Below are positions 52,454-61,772 of a stretch of 64,000 nucleotides of DNA, piece after piece. Every line of letters begins with the position of its first letter. The first letter of the stretch is position 1. Under the pieces are notes generated by a model. It had not been told where the DNA came from. It searched no databases and saw only the letters and a list, made by a program, of their open reading frames with translations. Source of the stretch: Cacconaster sp033811195 (GTDB taxonomy: Bacteria > Bacteroidota > Bacteroidia > Bacteroidales > UBA932); the NCBI GenBank assembly GCA_033811195.1, contig JAPXOZ010000001.1, positions 186,001 through 250,000 on the forward strand, in the 5' to 3' direction. The position numbers and the translations under genes were made by a program.

Positions 52454-54279
52454 AGCTTGAGCTTCTCGCTCCGGCGCGTAATAAAAGTATCGGCATTGCA
52501 GCGATAGACTGTGGTGCCGATGCTGTATATATAGCAGGCCCCTCTTTCGGGGCCAGAGAGGCTGCAGGCAACCCTGTTTCGGATATACAAGAACTTGCGG
52601 ACTATGCACATAGATACTCCGCGAAGGTCTATGCGGTAGTCAATACTATTATCTATGATGATGAACTTGAAGCTGTCCAAAAACTCCTTTGGGAACTTTA
52701 CAATGCCGGTGTAGATGCCTTCATAGTGCAGGACCTGGGCATTTTCCGAATGAAGAGACCTCCCCTGCCTCTTTTTGCCTCCACCCAAACACACATAAGA
52801 ACCCCGCAACAAGCTCAATTCCTCTCCTCTCTCGGTTTTAAAAGGCTGATCCTGGAACGCCAGCTCTCACTTGCACACATTAAGGAAATAAGACGTATCA
52901 CAACTTGCGACCTTGAATTTTTTATCCATGGAGCAATTTGTGTTTCTTACAGTGGACAGTGCTATCTGAGTCAACATCTTGCCGGCCGTAGCGCCAACCG
53001 CGGAGCCTGCATCCAGGCCTGCAGGTCAGACTACGATCTGGTGGACAGCAATGGCAAGGTACTTGTCAGAAAAAGACCGCTGCTCTCACTAAAGGATTTG
53101 AACCTAAGTGCGCATATCCCCGCACTGATTGAGGCAGGCATTACCTCCTTTAAAATTGAAGGAAGGCTCAAGAACGCCTCTTACGTAAAGAATGTAGTGA
53201 AGGAGTATCGCCACATAATCGACGAATTTATCAACAGCAATCCGCAATACTGCAAAGCATCTACAGGTGAAATTCGCGGAGGATTTACCCCGGACATGGA
53301 AGCCACTTTCAATCGTGGCTACACTTCCTGTTTCATTGATGGGAGAAGGGATCTCTGGGCTTCTTCTGACGGAGCTAAATCTATGGGAGAGTACCTGGGA
53401 GAGATTGAATCCGTCAAAGGCAATTGGATTACCATCTCCCACGACAAAGAGCTCAAGAATGGTGACGGGTTGGCGGTTGTTTCCCCTTCGGGAGAAATCA
53501 CCGGATTTCGGGCGGATGTGTGCGAAGGTAACCGTGTGCGCATCAAAGAGACATCCGCATTGACCAAAGGTATGAAGGTCTACCGCAATCTCAATACTGC
53601 TTTCGAGAAAGAGTTGGAGAATAATATGCCTAAACGATTGATTGAGGCTACCATCAACTACAGTTCTAAAGCAGGAGTAACTACCTTCGAGGCTGTCAGC
53701 TGCCGCGACAAGGCGACTTTCACTTTTGAGGACGATAATCCTCAGGCAGAAAAACCGGAACAAGCTCTGGAAACTCTTTCAAGGCAGTTAAGCAAAAATT
53801 CCGGGCAATATATTTTTAAGCTCGGAAATGTGGGTTTTGACATCATACGATTTTATCCAACTTCTGTGCTCAATGGCATCAGACGCCAACTTGCAGAGGC
53901 ACTTAAAGAGGCTGCTTTACGCAGAATGGAAGAGAGCAGAAGGATACCGGCTGATGATATGGTTACTCAAGCGGCAGCCAAATATCCCGAAGAACATCTG
54001 AGCTATCTGGCCAATTGTTCCAACCATCTCAGCAGGGAGCTCTATTTGAAGTGTGGAGTACAATTGGTGGATCAGGCTTACGAAATTGAAGCTCCGGAAG
54101 GAGTGCAAGTAATGCGAACAAAGTATTGTATCAAATATGAACTCGGACTCTGCCACAAACATCCGAATGGCAGAAAAAATGTTGCTACTTTCAGGGAACC
54201 CCTCTATCTGGCTAACAGGAATTACAAATTGAGATTGGAGTTTGATTGCAAAAGTTGCGAAATGATTGTAAATTTGTAG
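52444..54279 (+). CDS. U32 family peptidase / RNA hydroxylation protein
   Basis: A 611-residue protein of peptidase family U32. The signature HGAICVSYSGQCYLSQHLAGRSANRGACIQACR (about 159-192, split here for its cysteines C163, C170, C186, C190) binds an Fe-S cluster in the family; SFKIEGRLKNASYVKNVVKEY follows. Related E. coli proteins RlhA and TrhP hydroxylate C2501 of 23S rRNA and U34 of tRNA, so an RNA-modification role is likelier than protease action. It overlaps the TPR gene by 10 nt. Confidence 0.9.
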   Translation: MQIELELLAPARNKSIGIAAIDCGADAVYIAGPSFGAREAAGNPVSDIQELADYAHRYSAKVYAVVNTIIYDDELEAVQKLLWELYNAGVDAFIVQDLGIFRMKRPPLPLFASTQTHIRTPQQAQFLSSLGFKRLILERQLSLAHIKEIRRITTCDLEFFIHGAICVSYSGQCYLSQHLAGRSANRGACIQACRSDYDLVDSNGKVLVRKRPLLSLKDLNLSAHIPALIEAGITSFKIEGRLKNASYVKNVVKEYRHIIDEFINSNPQYCKASTGEIRGGFTPDMEATFNRGYTSCFIDGRRDLWASSDGAKSMGEYLGEIESVKGNWITISHDKELKNGDGLAVVSPSGEITGFRADVCEGNRVRIKETSALTKGMKVYRNLNTAFEKELENNMPKRLIEATINYSSKAGVTTFEAVSCRDKATFTFEDDNPQAEKPEQALETLSRQLSKNSGQYIFKLGNVGFDIIRFYPTSVLNGIRRQLAEALKEAALRRMEESRRIPADDMVTQAAAKYPEEHLSYLANCSNHLSRELYLKCGVQLVDQAYEIEAPEGVQVMRTKYCIKYELGLCHKHPNGRKNVATFREPLYLANRNYKLRLEFDCKSCEMIVNL

Positions 54280-54302
54280 TTTAGACCAACAAGAGACGCA
54301 GA

Positions 54303-55352
54303 ATGAGATTTGGAGATGTTATAGGAGATAAGGCACTCAAGGAAAATCTTATAAGGATGGTTGAGCAGAAACGGCTCTCTCACGCCATTCTTTTCAGAGA
54401 GGAACCTTGTGGTGGAGGTCTTGCTTTTGCCCTGGCGCTTGGTCAGTATGTCAACTGCCGGCACCGAAGCGACGTAGATTCCTGTGGTACCTGCCCCACT
54501 TGCAATCAATTTCAGAAGCTTATCCACCCCGACCTGCATTTTGCATTTCCTGTCAATAGTTCCAAGGATGTGGCGGAAAGTCAAAAAGGACGACCGATTT
54601 CCGACTATTTTCTCGAAAACTGGAGGGAACTCGTGCTGAATGATCCTTATTTTGCGGAACAAGACCTTTACGAAGCTATAGGTATTGATAATAAGAGCGG
54701 CAACATCAGTGTTCATGAGGCCAGACGTATCATCGAAAGGTTGCTGTTACGCTCTTTTGAGGCCGATTACAAGGTGATGGTGATATGGCTTCCCGAAAAA
54801 ATGAACCAGGAGTGTTCCAATAAGCTCCTCAAACTTCTCGAAGAGCCCCCAGCAGGCACACTTTTCCTGTTGGTATCACAGGCCCCCGAGAAGCTCCTTA
54901 CCACCATACGCTCAAGATGCCAGCTCATAGAGATACCTCCGTTGACCGAGGAGCAGCGTCAAAGCCACCCTCAGCTCACGTCACAGGATCCGGCTGAATA
55001 TCGTGACCTGCTGACCGGACTTATTGAGGCCGGTATCTCCAAAAAATTGATTGATACCTTTGCCATCTGGGAAACACTCTCAGATATGGGCAGGGAGAAG
55101 CAGAAAGAATTCTGCCTCTACAGTGAAAGATTTATAAGAAAACTATATATGACCTCGCAGGGTCTGGAACAAATTGCGGAGACGCTTCCTCAAGAGGAGA
55201 GTCAAATCCGCGACCTGGCGTCCCGTATCAGACCCGGGTTTTACGAAAAAGCCCTTTCAGCTTTTGACCGCACGATATCGGCTATCGAAAGCAACACCAA
55301 TTCCAAACTGACATTCTGCGATTTGTCAAACCGTTTGTTACTATACCTGTAA
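54303..55352 (+). CDS. holB: DNA polymerase III delta' subunit-like
   Basis: A 349-residue clamp-loader subunit. The start RFGDVIGDKALKENLIRMVEQKRLSHAILF is typical. The zinc module is CRHRSDVDSCGTCPTC, and the SRC-like motif TTIRSRCQLIEIPPL is present. The P-loop position (REEPCGGGLAFALALG) is degenerate, as expected for delta' in contrast to DnaX. It lies 3 nt before the PSP1 gene, as in many bacteria. Confidence 0.92.
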   Translation: MRFGDVIGDKALKENLIRMVEQKRLSHAILFREEPCGGGLAFALALGQYVNCRHRSDVDSCGTCPTCNQFQKLIHPDLHFAFPVNSSKDVAESQKGRPISDYFLENWRELVLNDPYFAEQDLYEAIGIDNKSGNISVHEARRIIERLLLRSFEADYKVMVIWLPEKMNQECSNKLLKLLEEPPAGTLFLLVSQAPEKLLTTIRSRCQLIEIPPLTEEQRQSHPQLTSQDPAEYRDLLTGLIEAGISKKLIDTFAIWETLSDMGREKQKEFCLYSERFIRKLYMTSQGLEQIAETLPQEESQIRDLASRIRPGFYEKALSAFDRTISAIESNTNSKLTFCDLSNRLLLYL

Positions 55353-55354
55353 TC

Positions 55355-56680
55355 ATGGAAGAAAAAGACTTAAACAAAATATATGATTGTGCAAGGGGAT
55401 GTGAAGTCGAAAGGACTGCACATGGCTCTTTACGCACCTCCTACAATCCGAGTTGCTGCAAACTTTCTGATTTTGACTGGATGCAGGGCATCTCTCAGGA
55501 ACGCTATAAGGACCTATTTGAGGTAAGATTCAAAAATACCCGTAAAATCATCTTCAAGAATACTTCCGGACAACTTATCAAGACCGGTGACCTGGTGGTG
55601 GTGGAGGCTCCTACAGGCCACGACTTAGGAATTGTCACTCTCGAAGGCCCCGTGGTTGGACGTCAGTTGGTGCGTCACAATATAGATCCCTCCACATACG
55701 AATTCAGACGTATCTATCGTAAAGCGAAAATTCTTGATATTGAAAGATGGCAAGAGGCGATTGCACGTGAGCACAAGACGATGATCCGTGCACGTCAGAT
55801 TGCCGCAGGTCTCGGACTTGATATGAAAATAGGTGATGTGGAATTTCAGGGAGACGGCACAAAGGCCATATTTTACTATATCGCAGATGAAAGAGTGGAT
55901 TTCAGGCAGTTGATTAAGGATTTTGCAGAAGAATTTCACATCAGAATTGAGATGAAACAGATCGGTGCTCGTCAGGAAGCGGGACTCATCGGAGGGATAG
56001 GTGTGTGTGGCAGAGCCCTCTGCTGCTCCGCATACATGTCCGACTTTAAGTCAATCACCACACAGGCAGCACGCTGCCAGGACCTCTCTCTCAATCCCCA
56101 GAAACTTGCCGGACAATGCAGTAAACTCAAATGTTGTATCAACTACGAAGCTTCACTCTATGTTGATGCCCAGAAGCAATTCCCGGATGTTCGCGGACCA
56201 CTGGAGTTTAAGGATGGGAATGCATATCTTCAGAAATGTGATATCCTCAAGGGACTAATGTACTTCTCCTACGAGCCGCACAGTATGATTAATCTATTTC
56301 CTCTTAGTGGCCAGCGCGTGCGTGATATAATAGCGATGAACCGCAAGGGTATCAAACCTGATTCCTTGAAGGGTAAGGAACCGGACAATCGAGAAACTGA
56401 CTTTGTAAGTGCAGTGGGCGATGTTAGCATTTCCCGTTTTGATGAGAAACGTCGTTCCAAACGAAAAAAACAACAAAAACGCTCTGATAGAAACAAACAA
56501 CAACGCTCAGAGGAGGAAAATCCTCGTCAGGAAGGCGATAATAAACCACGCGAGAGCAACAAGGGTGGTCAGAATAAAAGCTACCGCCGTCAGGGACAAC
56601 GTCGCGGAGGCAGAACAAAAGACCAGAGCAAACCCATAGAAAACAGTGGAGAAAAAAGAGAATCAACTGAGAATCAGTAG
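55355..56680 (+). CDS. PSP1-domain protein (RicT/YaaT-like)
   Basis: A 441-residue protein. Residues about 45-300 form the PSP1 domain with the cysteine set CGRALCCSAYM, CSKLKCCINYE. In Bacillus the homologue RicT/YaaT joins an Fe-S complex that affects RNA processing. The last 80 residues are a low-complexity K/R/Q/E tail, likely disordered and RNA-binding in charge. It is directly after holB; its end overlaps the gldH start by 35 nt. Confidence 0.9.
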   Translation: MEEKDLNKIYDCARGCEVERTAHGSLRTSYNPSCCKLSDFDWMQGISQERYKDLFEVRFKNTRKIIFKNTSGQLIKTGDLVVVEAPTGHDLGIVTLEGPVVGRQLVRHNIDPSTYEFRRIYRKAKILDIERWQEAIAREHKTMIRARQIAAGLGLDMKIGDVEFQGDGTKAIFYYIADERVDFRQLIKDFAEEFHIRIEMKQIGARQEAGLIGGIGVCGRALCCSAYMSDFKSITTQAARCQDLSLNPQKLAGQCSKLKCCINYEASLYVDAQKQFPDVRGPLEFKDGNAYLQKCDILKGLMYFSYEPHSMINLFPLSGQRVRDIIAMNRKGIKPDSLKGKEPDNRETDFVSAVGDVSISRFDEKRRSKRKKQQKRSDRNKQQRSEEENPRQEGDNKPRESNKGGQNKSYRRQGQRRGGRTKDQSKPIENSGEKRESTENQ

Positions 56681-57140
56681 GGCATTCGAAACCGTGATGG
56701 CACTTCTGGCTGCTTGTGTGATCCTCTTTGAATCGTGCTCAAGGCCGGACGATGGCTATAGATATGTCTATCTGGATCCGGACTGCGACTCCATACCGGT
56801 TTTCAGATTCTCACTACCGGTGGCCGACAGCACGGCATTCTGCTCTACCTTCATTGCTATAAGATATGATTGTCGGCTCCAAAGGAACTTCATTTTTTTC
56901 GAGGTGGAGGCGACTTCACCCGGAGGTGAAATTTTTACCGAAAAGATAACCCTGCCTCTTACTGAACATTCCCAGGTGGAGATCAGGAAGAGTAGATTTG
57001 GCATTGTGGATATCATTTGGCCATACAGAGATAATATAAGGGCCTCCGAAGGAGAATGGATTATAGCCCTGACACCTCTCCATACAGATGCAACTCAGTG
57101 GCTCCGGGGAGTTGGTTTCTCATACCATTTCAACGAGTGA
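56646..57140 (+). CDS. gldH: Gliding motility lipoprotein GldH
   Basis: A 164-residue lipoprotein. The signal peptide (about 14-32) ends with lipobox FESC (C31). The body (SFPVFRF-type beta-sandwich, YRYVYLDPDCDSIPVFRFSLPVADST, RFGIVDIIWPYRDNI) fits GldH, found in gliding and non-gliding Bacteroidota. Its start lies inside the end of the PSP1 gene, so the two are coupled. In a non-gliding anaerobe it probably serves type IX-related or envelope functions. Confidence 0.85.
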   Translation: MEKKENQLRISRAFETVMALLAACVILFESCSRPDDGYRYVYLDPDCDSIPVFRFSLPVADSTAFCSTFIAIRYDCRLQRNFIFFEVEATSPGGEIFTEKITLPLTEHSQVEIRKSRFGIVDIIWPYRDNIRASEGEWIIALTPLHTDATQWLRGVGFSYHFNE

Positions 57141-57153
57141 CTCTTTTGACTAC

Positions 57154-57903
57154 ATGAGTAAAAAAAACAAATTGCTGAAATTTAAGGAAAATGAAACTTT
57201 CAAATGCCTTATCCAGCCCCGTACGGAAGAGGTGCTCAGATGTAACCATCCGCTAAAGGGAAATTGGCATCGTGAGGTATTCGGCAATGACAGTCCTATT
57301 GTACTGGAGCTCGGTTGTGGCAAAGGCGAATATACCATAGCTCTGGCAGAAAAGTATCCCGACAGCAATTTCATAGGTTTGGACATCAAGGGAGCACGTC
57401 TGTGGAAAGGAGCAAAGTATGCCAATGATAACCAACTTCCTAATGTAGCATTCCTCCGCACAAGAATAGAATTTATCGAGTCGCTTTTCGCCGCCGGTGA
57501 AGTGGCGGAAATCTGGATTACATTTGCAGATCCTCAGGAAGGTAAACCAAAAAAACGGCTGACCCATCCATTATTTCTTACCAGATACCGCAATATTCTC
57601 AAGGAGAACGGAATTATTCATCTCAAGACCGACAGCAGGTTGCTCTATTTCTATACTATGGAAGTAGCGGCAACCAATTCTCTTGAAGTAATCACTCATT
57701 GTGAAGACATTTACGGCTCACCTGGCTCCGTTCCCGAAGAGATTACGACTATCCAGACCTTCTATGAGTCACATTTTTTGATGCGGGATATCCCCATCAC
57801 ATATATGGCATTCAGGATTAATAGTCAGGAAGATCTTATCTCACCTGAATGGGACCAAAGCCCCTACATACAATCCTACAAGACAATTACTATAATGAAG
57901 TAA
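57154..57903 (+). CDS. trmB: tRNA (guanine46-N7)-methyltransferase
   Basis: A 249-residue SAM enzyme that forms m7G46 in tRNA. Motif I is LELGCGKGEYTIALAEKYPDSNFIGLDIKG in pattern, and the TrmB signature is ITFADPQEGKPKKRLTHPLFL, where most bacteria have NFPDPWPKKRHHKRR; the ADPQ version occurs in Bacteroidota. ATG at 57154 starts the family N-terminus MSKKNKLLKF; an upstream in-frame extension overlaps gldH and is rejected. It ends 14 nt into the convergent Rid-family gene. Confidence 0.93.
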   Translation: MSKKNKLLKFKENETFKCLIQPRTEEVLRCNHPLKGNWHREVFGNDSPIVLELGCGKGEYTIALAEKYPDSNFIGLDIKGARLWKGAKYANDNQLPNVAFLRTRIEFIESLFAAGEVAEIWITFADPQEGKPKKRLTHPLFLTRYRNILKENGIIHLKTDSRLLYFYTMEVAATNSLEVITHCEDIYGSPGSVPEEITTIQTFYESHFLMRDIPITYMAFRINSQEDLISPEWDQSPYIQSYKTITIMK

Positions 57904-58912
57904 CGGCCATGCACTCTATCTCCACAAGCCATTCAGGGCGACAGACGGGAGCGAGCAGGTAGGTGTGGGGTATATTGCGAAGAATATACGAGAGACGCTG
58001 TTGGACTATATCCAAATCCTCACTATTTCTGAGATACACTATAGCCATCTGTACATCTTTCATAGTGGCGTCAGCCTCCGAAAGCAGAACTGAGACATTT
58101 TCCATCATCCTGTCACATTGCTTTCCAACATTGGCTGCATGGACTACCTTGCCGTGGGAATCTATACTTGCCGTACCTGAGATGAAGATATGATTGCGAT
58201 CATCATACTCTACGACCGTACCTCTTTCAAAAGTGACCCCATACAATGAGGTGGGAGAAAGATGTGAATAAGCGTTTAGATATCGTATTACGCACTTTTC
58301 GGGATCTCTAAGCGCAAAAGCGTCCAGCATAACGTCGCCTCCTGTGGCAGGCCTATTGCCCGGAACTCCGAAAATCCCGGTACTTGCTATATAGTGAGTG
58401 TCACTGCGAAGACCGACAGTGTCAAAAAATTCCCTTCTGGCTCTTACAAAGTCAGCATATTTGTAGTCGATATCATCCACAAAAAACCATGTGCGTATAC
58501 AGTTGTCGCTTATATTTAACCCTTGTGAGGTGAGAAACTGCTGATAGTTACGCAAGATCTCATAAGTCTGATCATACACATCCTCTTGGTCCGAAACCAG
58601 ATTGGCGCTCCATACAAGCAAACCTGAAGCGAGAGAGGGTGCAGAAGTCCATATCCAAAGGGAAACGGGATGATCCCCAAGGGGCCTCTCTCTTACTACT
58701 GATATAGCATCAAACGGTGCCCCAATAGGAGGGACAGCAGTCAATTCATCCAAAAACAAGCGACCTGCAATCACATTAAATCCCTGCGGAATAGAGTCAA
58801 GAGCAACTTTAAGTGCACTCTCCACAGAAGGAGCGCAAATCATTATCTGGAGCTCAGCTCCACCACCCTTAGGGGCGAAAACTTTTCTACTACACTGCAC
58901 ATTCATACCCAA
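57890..58912 (-). CDS. Rid-family (YjgF-like) protein with chorismatase-like layout
   Basis: A 340-residue protein. The C-terminal about 130 residues form a RidA/YjgF domain (HIFISGTASIDSHGKVVHAANVGKQCDRMMENVSVLLSEADAT, then LAPVCRPEWLVEIECMAV in sense). The N-terminal 200 residues resemble the first domain of FkbO/Hyg5-type proteins (RTWFFVDDIDYKYADFVRARREFF). Function unknown; no chorismate enzyme is proven. It overlaps trmB (tail to tail) by 14 nt and mntP by 10 nt. Confidence 0.8.
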   Translation of the reverse strand: MGMNVQCSRKVFAPKGGGAELQIMICAPSVESALKVALDSIPQGFNVIAGRLFLDELTAVPPIGAPFDAISVVRERPLGDHPVSLWIWTSAPSLASGLLVWSANLVSDQEDVYDQTYEILRNYQQFLTSQGLNISDNCIRTWFFVDDIDYKYADFVRARREFFDTVGLRSDTHYIASTGIFGVPGNRPATGGDVMLDAFALRDPEKCVIRYLNAYSHLSPTSLYGVTFERGTVVEYDDRNHIFISGTASIDSHGKVVHAANVGKQCDRMMENVSVLLSEADATMKDVQMAIVYLRNSEDLDIVQQRLSYILRNIPHTYLLAPVCRPEWLVEIECMAVTSL

Positions 58913-59460
58913 ATATGTTCAACAAGAATTTTTATACCCATAAGGAGCAAGATAAGGCCACCTATAAACTCGGCGGGAGATTTGAAGCGGCACCCGAAAA
59001 TATTGCCCACCTGGATACCGATGGCGGAGAATATTGCGGTTGTAACGGCAATAAGCAACGCTGCTAACCAAATATTTTCATTGAGAAATGAAAAGGAAAT
59101 CCCGACTGCAAGAGCATCAATACTTGTAGCCACCGCCATCGCCAGCATTGTCTTGAACGAGAAATCAGGACTGACATTCTTCTCTTTCTTGGAAAAAGCC
59201 TCTCTCATCATATTTATTCCGATCAACCCTAACAGAACGAAAGCAATCCAGTGATCCACGTGCTCCACAAATGAAGCGAAACTCACTCCCAGAAAAAAGC
59301 CGATTATAGGCATCAACCCCTGAAATCCGCCGAACCAGAGGGAGACACTCAACACATTACGTGGGCGAAGGTGCTCTACGGAAAGACCTTTAGCCACGGA
59401 GACGGCAAAGGCATCCATTGAAAGACCAACTGCAATTATAAAAAGCTCTAAAAAAGTCAT
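58903..59460 (-). CDS. mntP: Manganese efflux pump MntP
   Basis: A 185-residue inner-membrane protein with six helices. The duplicated acidic motif is present: GLSMDAFAVSVAKGL (about 13-27) and ATSIDALAVGISFSFL (about 112-127), whose aspartates are needed for Mn(II) export. ATG at 59460 starts the first helix MTFLELFIIAVG; the longer in-frame extension overlaps the polyprenyl synthase gene and is rejected. No yybP-ykoY-type riboswitch is seen in the short upstream gap. Confidence 0.93.
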   Translation of the reverse strand: MTFLELFIIAVGLSMDAFAVSVAKGLSVEHLRPRNVLSVSLWFGGFQGLMPIIGFFLGVSFASFVEHVDHWIAFVLLGLIGINMMREAFSKKEKNVSPDFSFKTMLAMAVATSIDALAVGISFSFLNENIWLAALLIAVTTAIFSAIGIQVGNIFGCRFKSPAEFIGGLILLLMGIKILVEHIWV

Positions 59461-59470
59461 AAATCGAGTG

Positions 59471-60463
59471 TCAGTGCTCCCTGACTGACATATATCGAGC
59501 AAATGCAACCAGATATTCTCTGGCTGGTGAGTCATCCAGAACTGAAAGTGAAGTCACCGCTTTGTCTATCTCCTGCTCAAGGCGGTCATAGGCATAATCC
59601 AGACCTTTATACTGCTCCACAAGCGCAATTGCCTCACGTGAAAAAGCCTGCTTTTCCTCTTCGCCGGAATTTGTTTCGAGAAGCCTTAATCGTTCTACGA
59701 ACTCTGAAGAAATCTCGTAAGGCGCATTGTGAAGGAAACCGAAAAAGGGAAGGGTAAACTTTTTCTCGAGAATATCTACTCCTACCGGTTTACCGGTATT
59801 AAGACGTGGAGAGTAATCGAAGATATCATCCATCATCTGAAATGCCATTCCGAGATGGAAAGAATAAGACTCGATGGCTTTCATCTGCGCTGCTGATGCA
59901 TCGGCAGAATATGCCGTACTCATCATCGAAGCTCTAAATAGAGATGCAGTCTTACAGAATATAATGGTATTATAATCCTCCTCAGTAGTATCAAGCGAGC
60001 TTGCCTTCTCCAGCTGGAGCATCTCCCCTTCCGCCAAATCGGCAAGGCAGTTGGAATAATAACTGATCACCTGATTGTCACATTTCATAAGTATAAGATC
60101 TATACCTCTAGAGAGCCAAAAATCCCCAACAAGCACGGAAGCTGTAGGGGAATAGAGTGACATTATCGTTGCAACCCCACGCCTTGTGGGTGAATCGTCC
60201 GCCACATCATCATGAAGTAAAGTGGCTGAATGCAAAAGCTCCGCTGCTACTGCACAACGGAGCACTTTCTCATTACAAACACCGGATACAGCTCTTCCGG
60301 TAAGTAAAGCAAGAAGGGGTCTGAGTTGTTTGCCCGGGTGCTCAAGCATATAGGCATTAATCCGATTCAGGAGGAGCATCTCCGAATGGAGGCTCTTCCT
60401 GAACAGTTCCTGGAAAGCGATCCAGTCGCTCCCCAGATACTCTTTCACCTCCTGATACAGCAC
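59471..60463 (-). CDS. Polyprenyl diphosphate synthase
   Basis: A 330-residue trans-isoprenyl diphosphate synthase. The first aspartate-rich motif is LLHDDVADDSPTRRG (about 80-94) and the second is FQMMDDIFDY (about 210-219). Small residues before the first motif suggest a long-chain product such as the menaquinone side chain. It is followed after 10 nt by mntP and preceded by the barrel gene after 9 nt, so all lie in one minus-strand run. Confidence 0.93.
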   Translation of the reverse strand: MLYQEVKEYLGSDWIAFQELFRKSLHSEMLLLNRINAYMLEHPGKQLRPLLALLTGRAVSGVCNEKVLRCAVAAELLHSATLLHDDVADDSPTRRGVATIMSLYSPTASVLVGDFWLSRGIDLILMKCDNQVISYYSNCLADLAEGEMLQLEKASSLDTTEEDYNTIIFCKTASLFRASMMSTAYSADASAAQMKAIESYSFHLGMAFQMMDDIFDYSPRLNTGKPVGVDILEKKFTLPFFGFLHNAPYEISSEFVERLRLLETNSGEEEKQAFSREAIALVEQYKGLDYAYDRLEQEIDKAVTSLSVLDDSPAREYLVAFARYMSVREH

Positions 60464-60472
60464 TTTTATGGT

Positions 60473-61081
60473 TTAAAAACGGAAACCTACTGAAATCTGG
60501 AGATTGCCGATACTCTTGTTTGCCTCTTTGGCATTAGCGAGATATTCTTCAATACTGCTTACATGGCCAAAATCCCATTCATACTTGGCTGTAATCTGGA
60601 GTTTCCATACATTCAAACCTGCACCGACTCCTATACCGAACTCTAAATTGGTTTTTTCTTGAATGAGTTGATTCAACAATGAATTATTTGTTTCTCTATT
60701 CGCCCAGTTTTTAAGGTTATAGGCAATCTTCGGAGTAACCATTATGAAGGGCTTAGCCGCAATCAGGTCAATACCCCACTGAATATTTACAGGCAGCTCA
60801 AGATACGAGCACTTTTTCTGAACCTCAACAGCACCGTCAATCAGCTTGATACCTTGAACACTGTAGAGAAGTTCGGGCTGAAGGGAAAAACCCATCATAC
60901 TGGCTGTCTGGAAACCGGCACCAAAATGCCATCCGGTTCCGTCGTCAAACCTAAAGTTCCTGCCCTCAAGATCAACATTGGTATAATTGAAGCCGCCTTT
61001 GATGATCAAACCCTGCGCACTTACTGTAGTACCAGCAGCAAAACAGAGCAGAACTGCAAGAAAAATTGATAAACGTTTCAT
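60473..61081 (-). CDS. Outer-membrane beta-barrel protein (PorT-like)
   Basis: A 202-residue protein with signal peptide (1-22, LCFAAGTTVSAQ) and an eight-strand-type barrel (OMP_b-brl_2 pattern: GLIIKGGFNYTNVD, LQPELLYSVQG, YLELPVNIQWG, FGIGVGAGLNVWKLQ) ending in the aromatic VGFRF. Function unknown; the family includes PorT of type IX secretion but this is a general barrel. It lies 4 nt after trxA. Confidence 0.85.
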   Translation of the reverse strand: MKRLSIFLAVLLCFAAGTTVSAQGLIIKGGFNYTNVDLEGRNFRFDDGTGWHFGAGFQTASMMGFSLQPELLYSVQGIKLIDGAVEVQKKCSYLELPVNIQWGIDLIAAKPFIMVTPKIAYNLKNWANRETNNSLLNQLIQEKTNLEFGIGVGAGLNVWKLQITAKYEWDFGHVSSIEEYLANAKEANKSIGNLQISVGFRF

Positions 61082-61085
61082 AATA

Positions 61086-61406
61086 TTATTGTATTAGTGA
61101 AGCTATCTTATTGTCAAGTTCCTTTTTGGGTACAGCGCCGACAACCTTGTCTACAACTTCTCCGTTTTTGAAGAAAAGGATTGTAGGAATATTCATCACA
61201 CGATACTTCATGGGAATCGCATTATTTTCGTCAACGTTGCACTTGGAAATTATTACCTGGCCCTCATACTTGACTGCCAGTTCATCTATAATAGGAGATA
61301 TCATTAGACAAGGACCACACCAGGGTGCCCAAAAATCTACTACAACCGGCTTATCAGAAGCCATTACTATATCCTGAAAATTGGAATCATTTACTGCTAA
61401 TGCCAT
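61086..61406 (-). CDS. trxA: Thioredoxin
   Basis: A 106-residue cytosolic thioredoxin with the active site WCGPC in FWAPWCGPCLMISP (about 27-40) and the conserved cis-proline segment NIPTILFFKNGEVV. Full length and regular. It is followed by the barrel gene after 4 nt. Confidence 0.96.
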   Translation of the reverse strand: MALAVNDSNFQDIVMASDKPVVVDFWAPWCGPCLMISPIIDELAVKYEGQVIISKCNVDENNAIPMKYRVMNIPTILFFKNGEVVDKVVGAVPKKELDNKIASLIQ

Positions 61407-61464
61407 AAAAATGTCTATTTAAAATTGGTTTATAAAGCGCTAAGTTAGTCAATTTTTTCAAAAA

Positions 61465-61767
61465 CTATACGGTTTGCTCGATATTCCAGACGAAAGCGCG
61501 TACTCCGATCTCCTTGTTGCGGTTGTCCAGTTTTTTGATGGTAAGCAGGAGTTCTTCCACAAGATCGTCATCCACGACAGTCATTACTACGGAATTCATT
61601 TCCGGCCAGGTGTGGGTACCACGACGAGGTTCCCCACCATAGGTTCCGCGACCCTGCACTTCTTCAAAAAATGTGAAGCCCTTTATCTCAAGTTGGTCGA
61701 GCATATATTCAACACGTGCCGTGTTGGTCTGATTGAAAACTATAAAAACACATTTCATATCTGTCAA
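61465..61767 (-). CDS. PII-like small protein linked to RND pump
   Basis: A 100-residue ferredoxin-fold protein of PII-like type: MKCVFIVFNQTNTARVEYMLDQLEIKGFTFFEEVQGRG, then GTHTWPEMNSVVMTVVDDDLVEELL and GVRAFVWNIEQTV. In Bacteroidota it commonly follows an RND efflux gene, as here (5 nt gap). Such proteins may gauge metals or ligands for the pump; the ligand is unknown. The start could be the first or the fourth codon. Confidence 0.8.
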   Translation of the reverse strand: MTDMKCVFIVFNQTNTARVEYMLDQLEIKGFTFFEEVQGRGTYGGEPRRGTHTWPEMNSVVMTVVDDDLVEELLLTIKKLDNRNKEIGVRAFVWNIEQTV

Positions 61768-61772
61768 CTTTT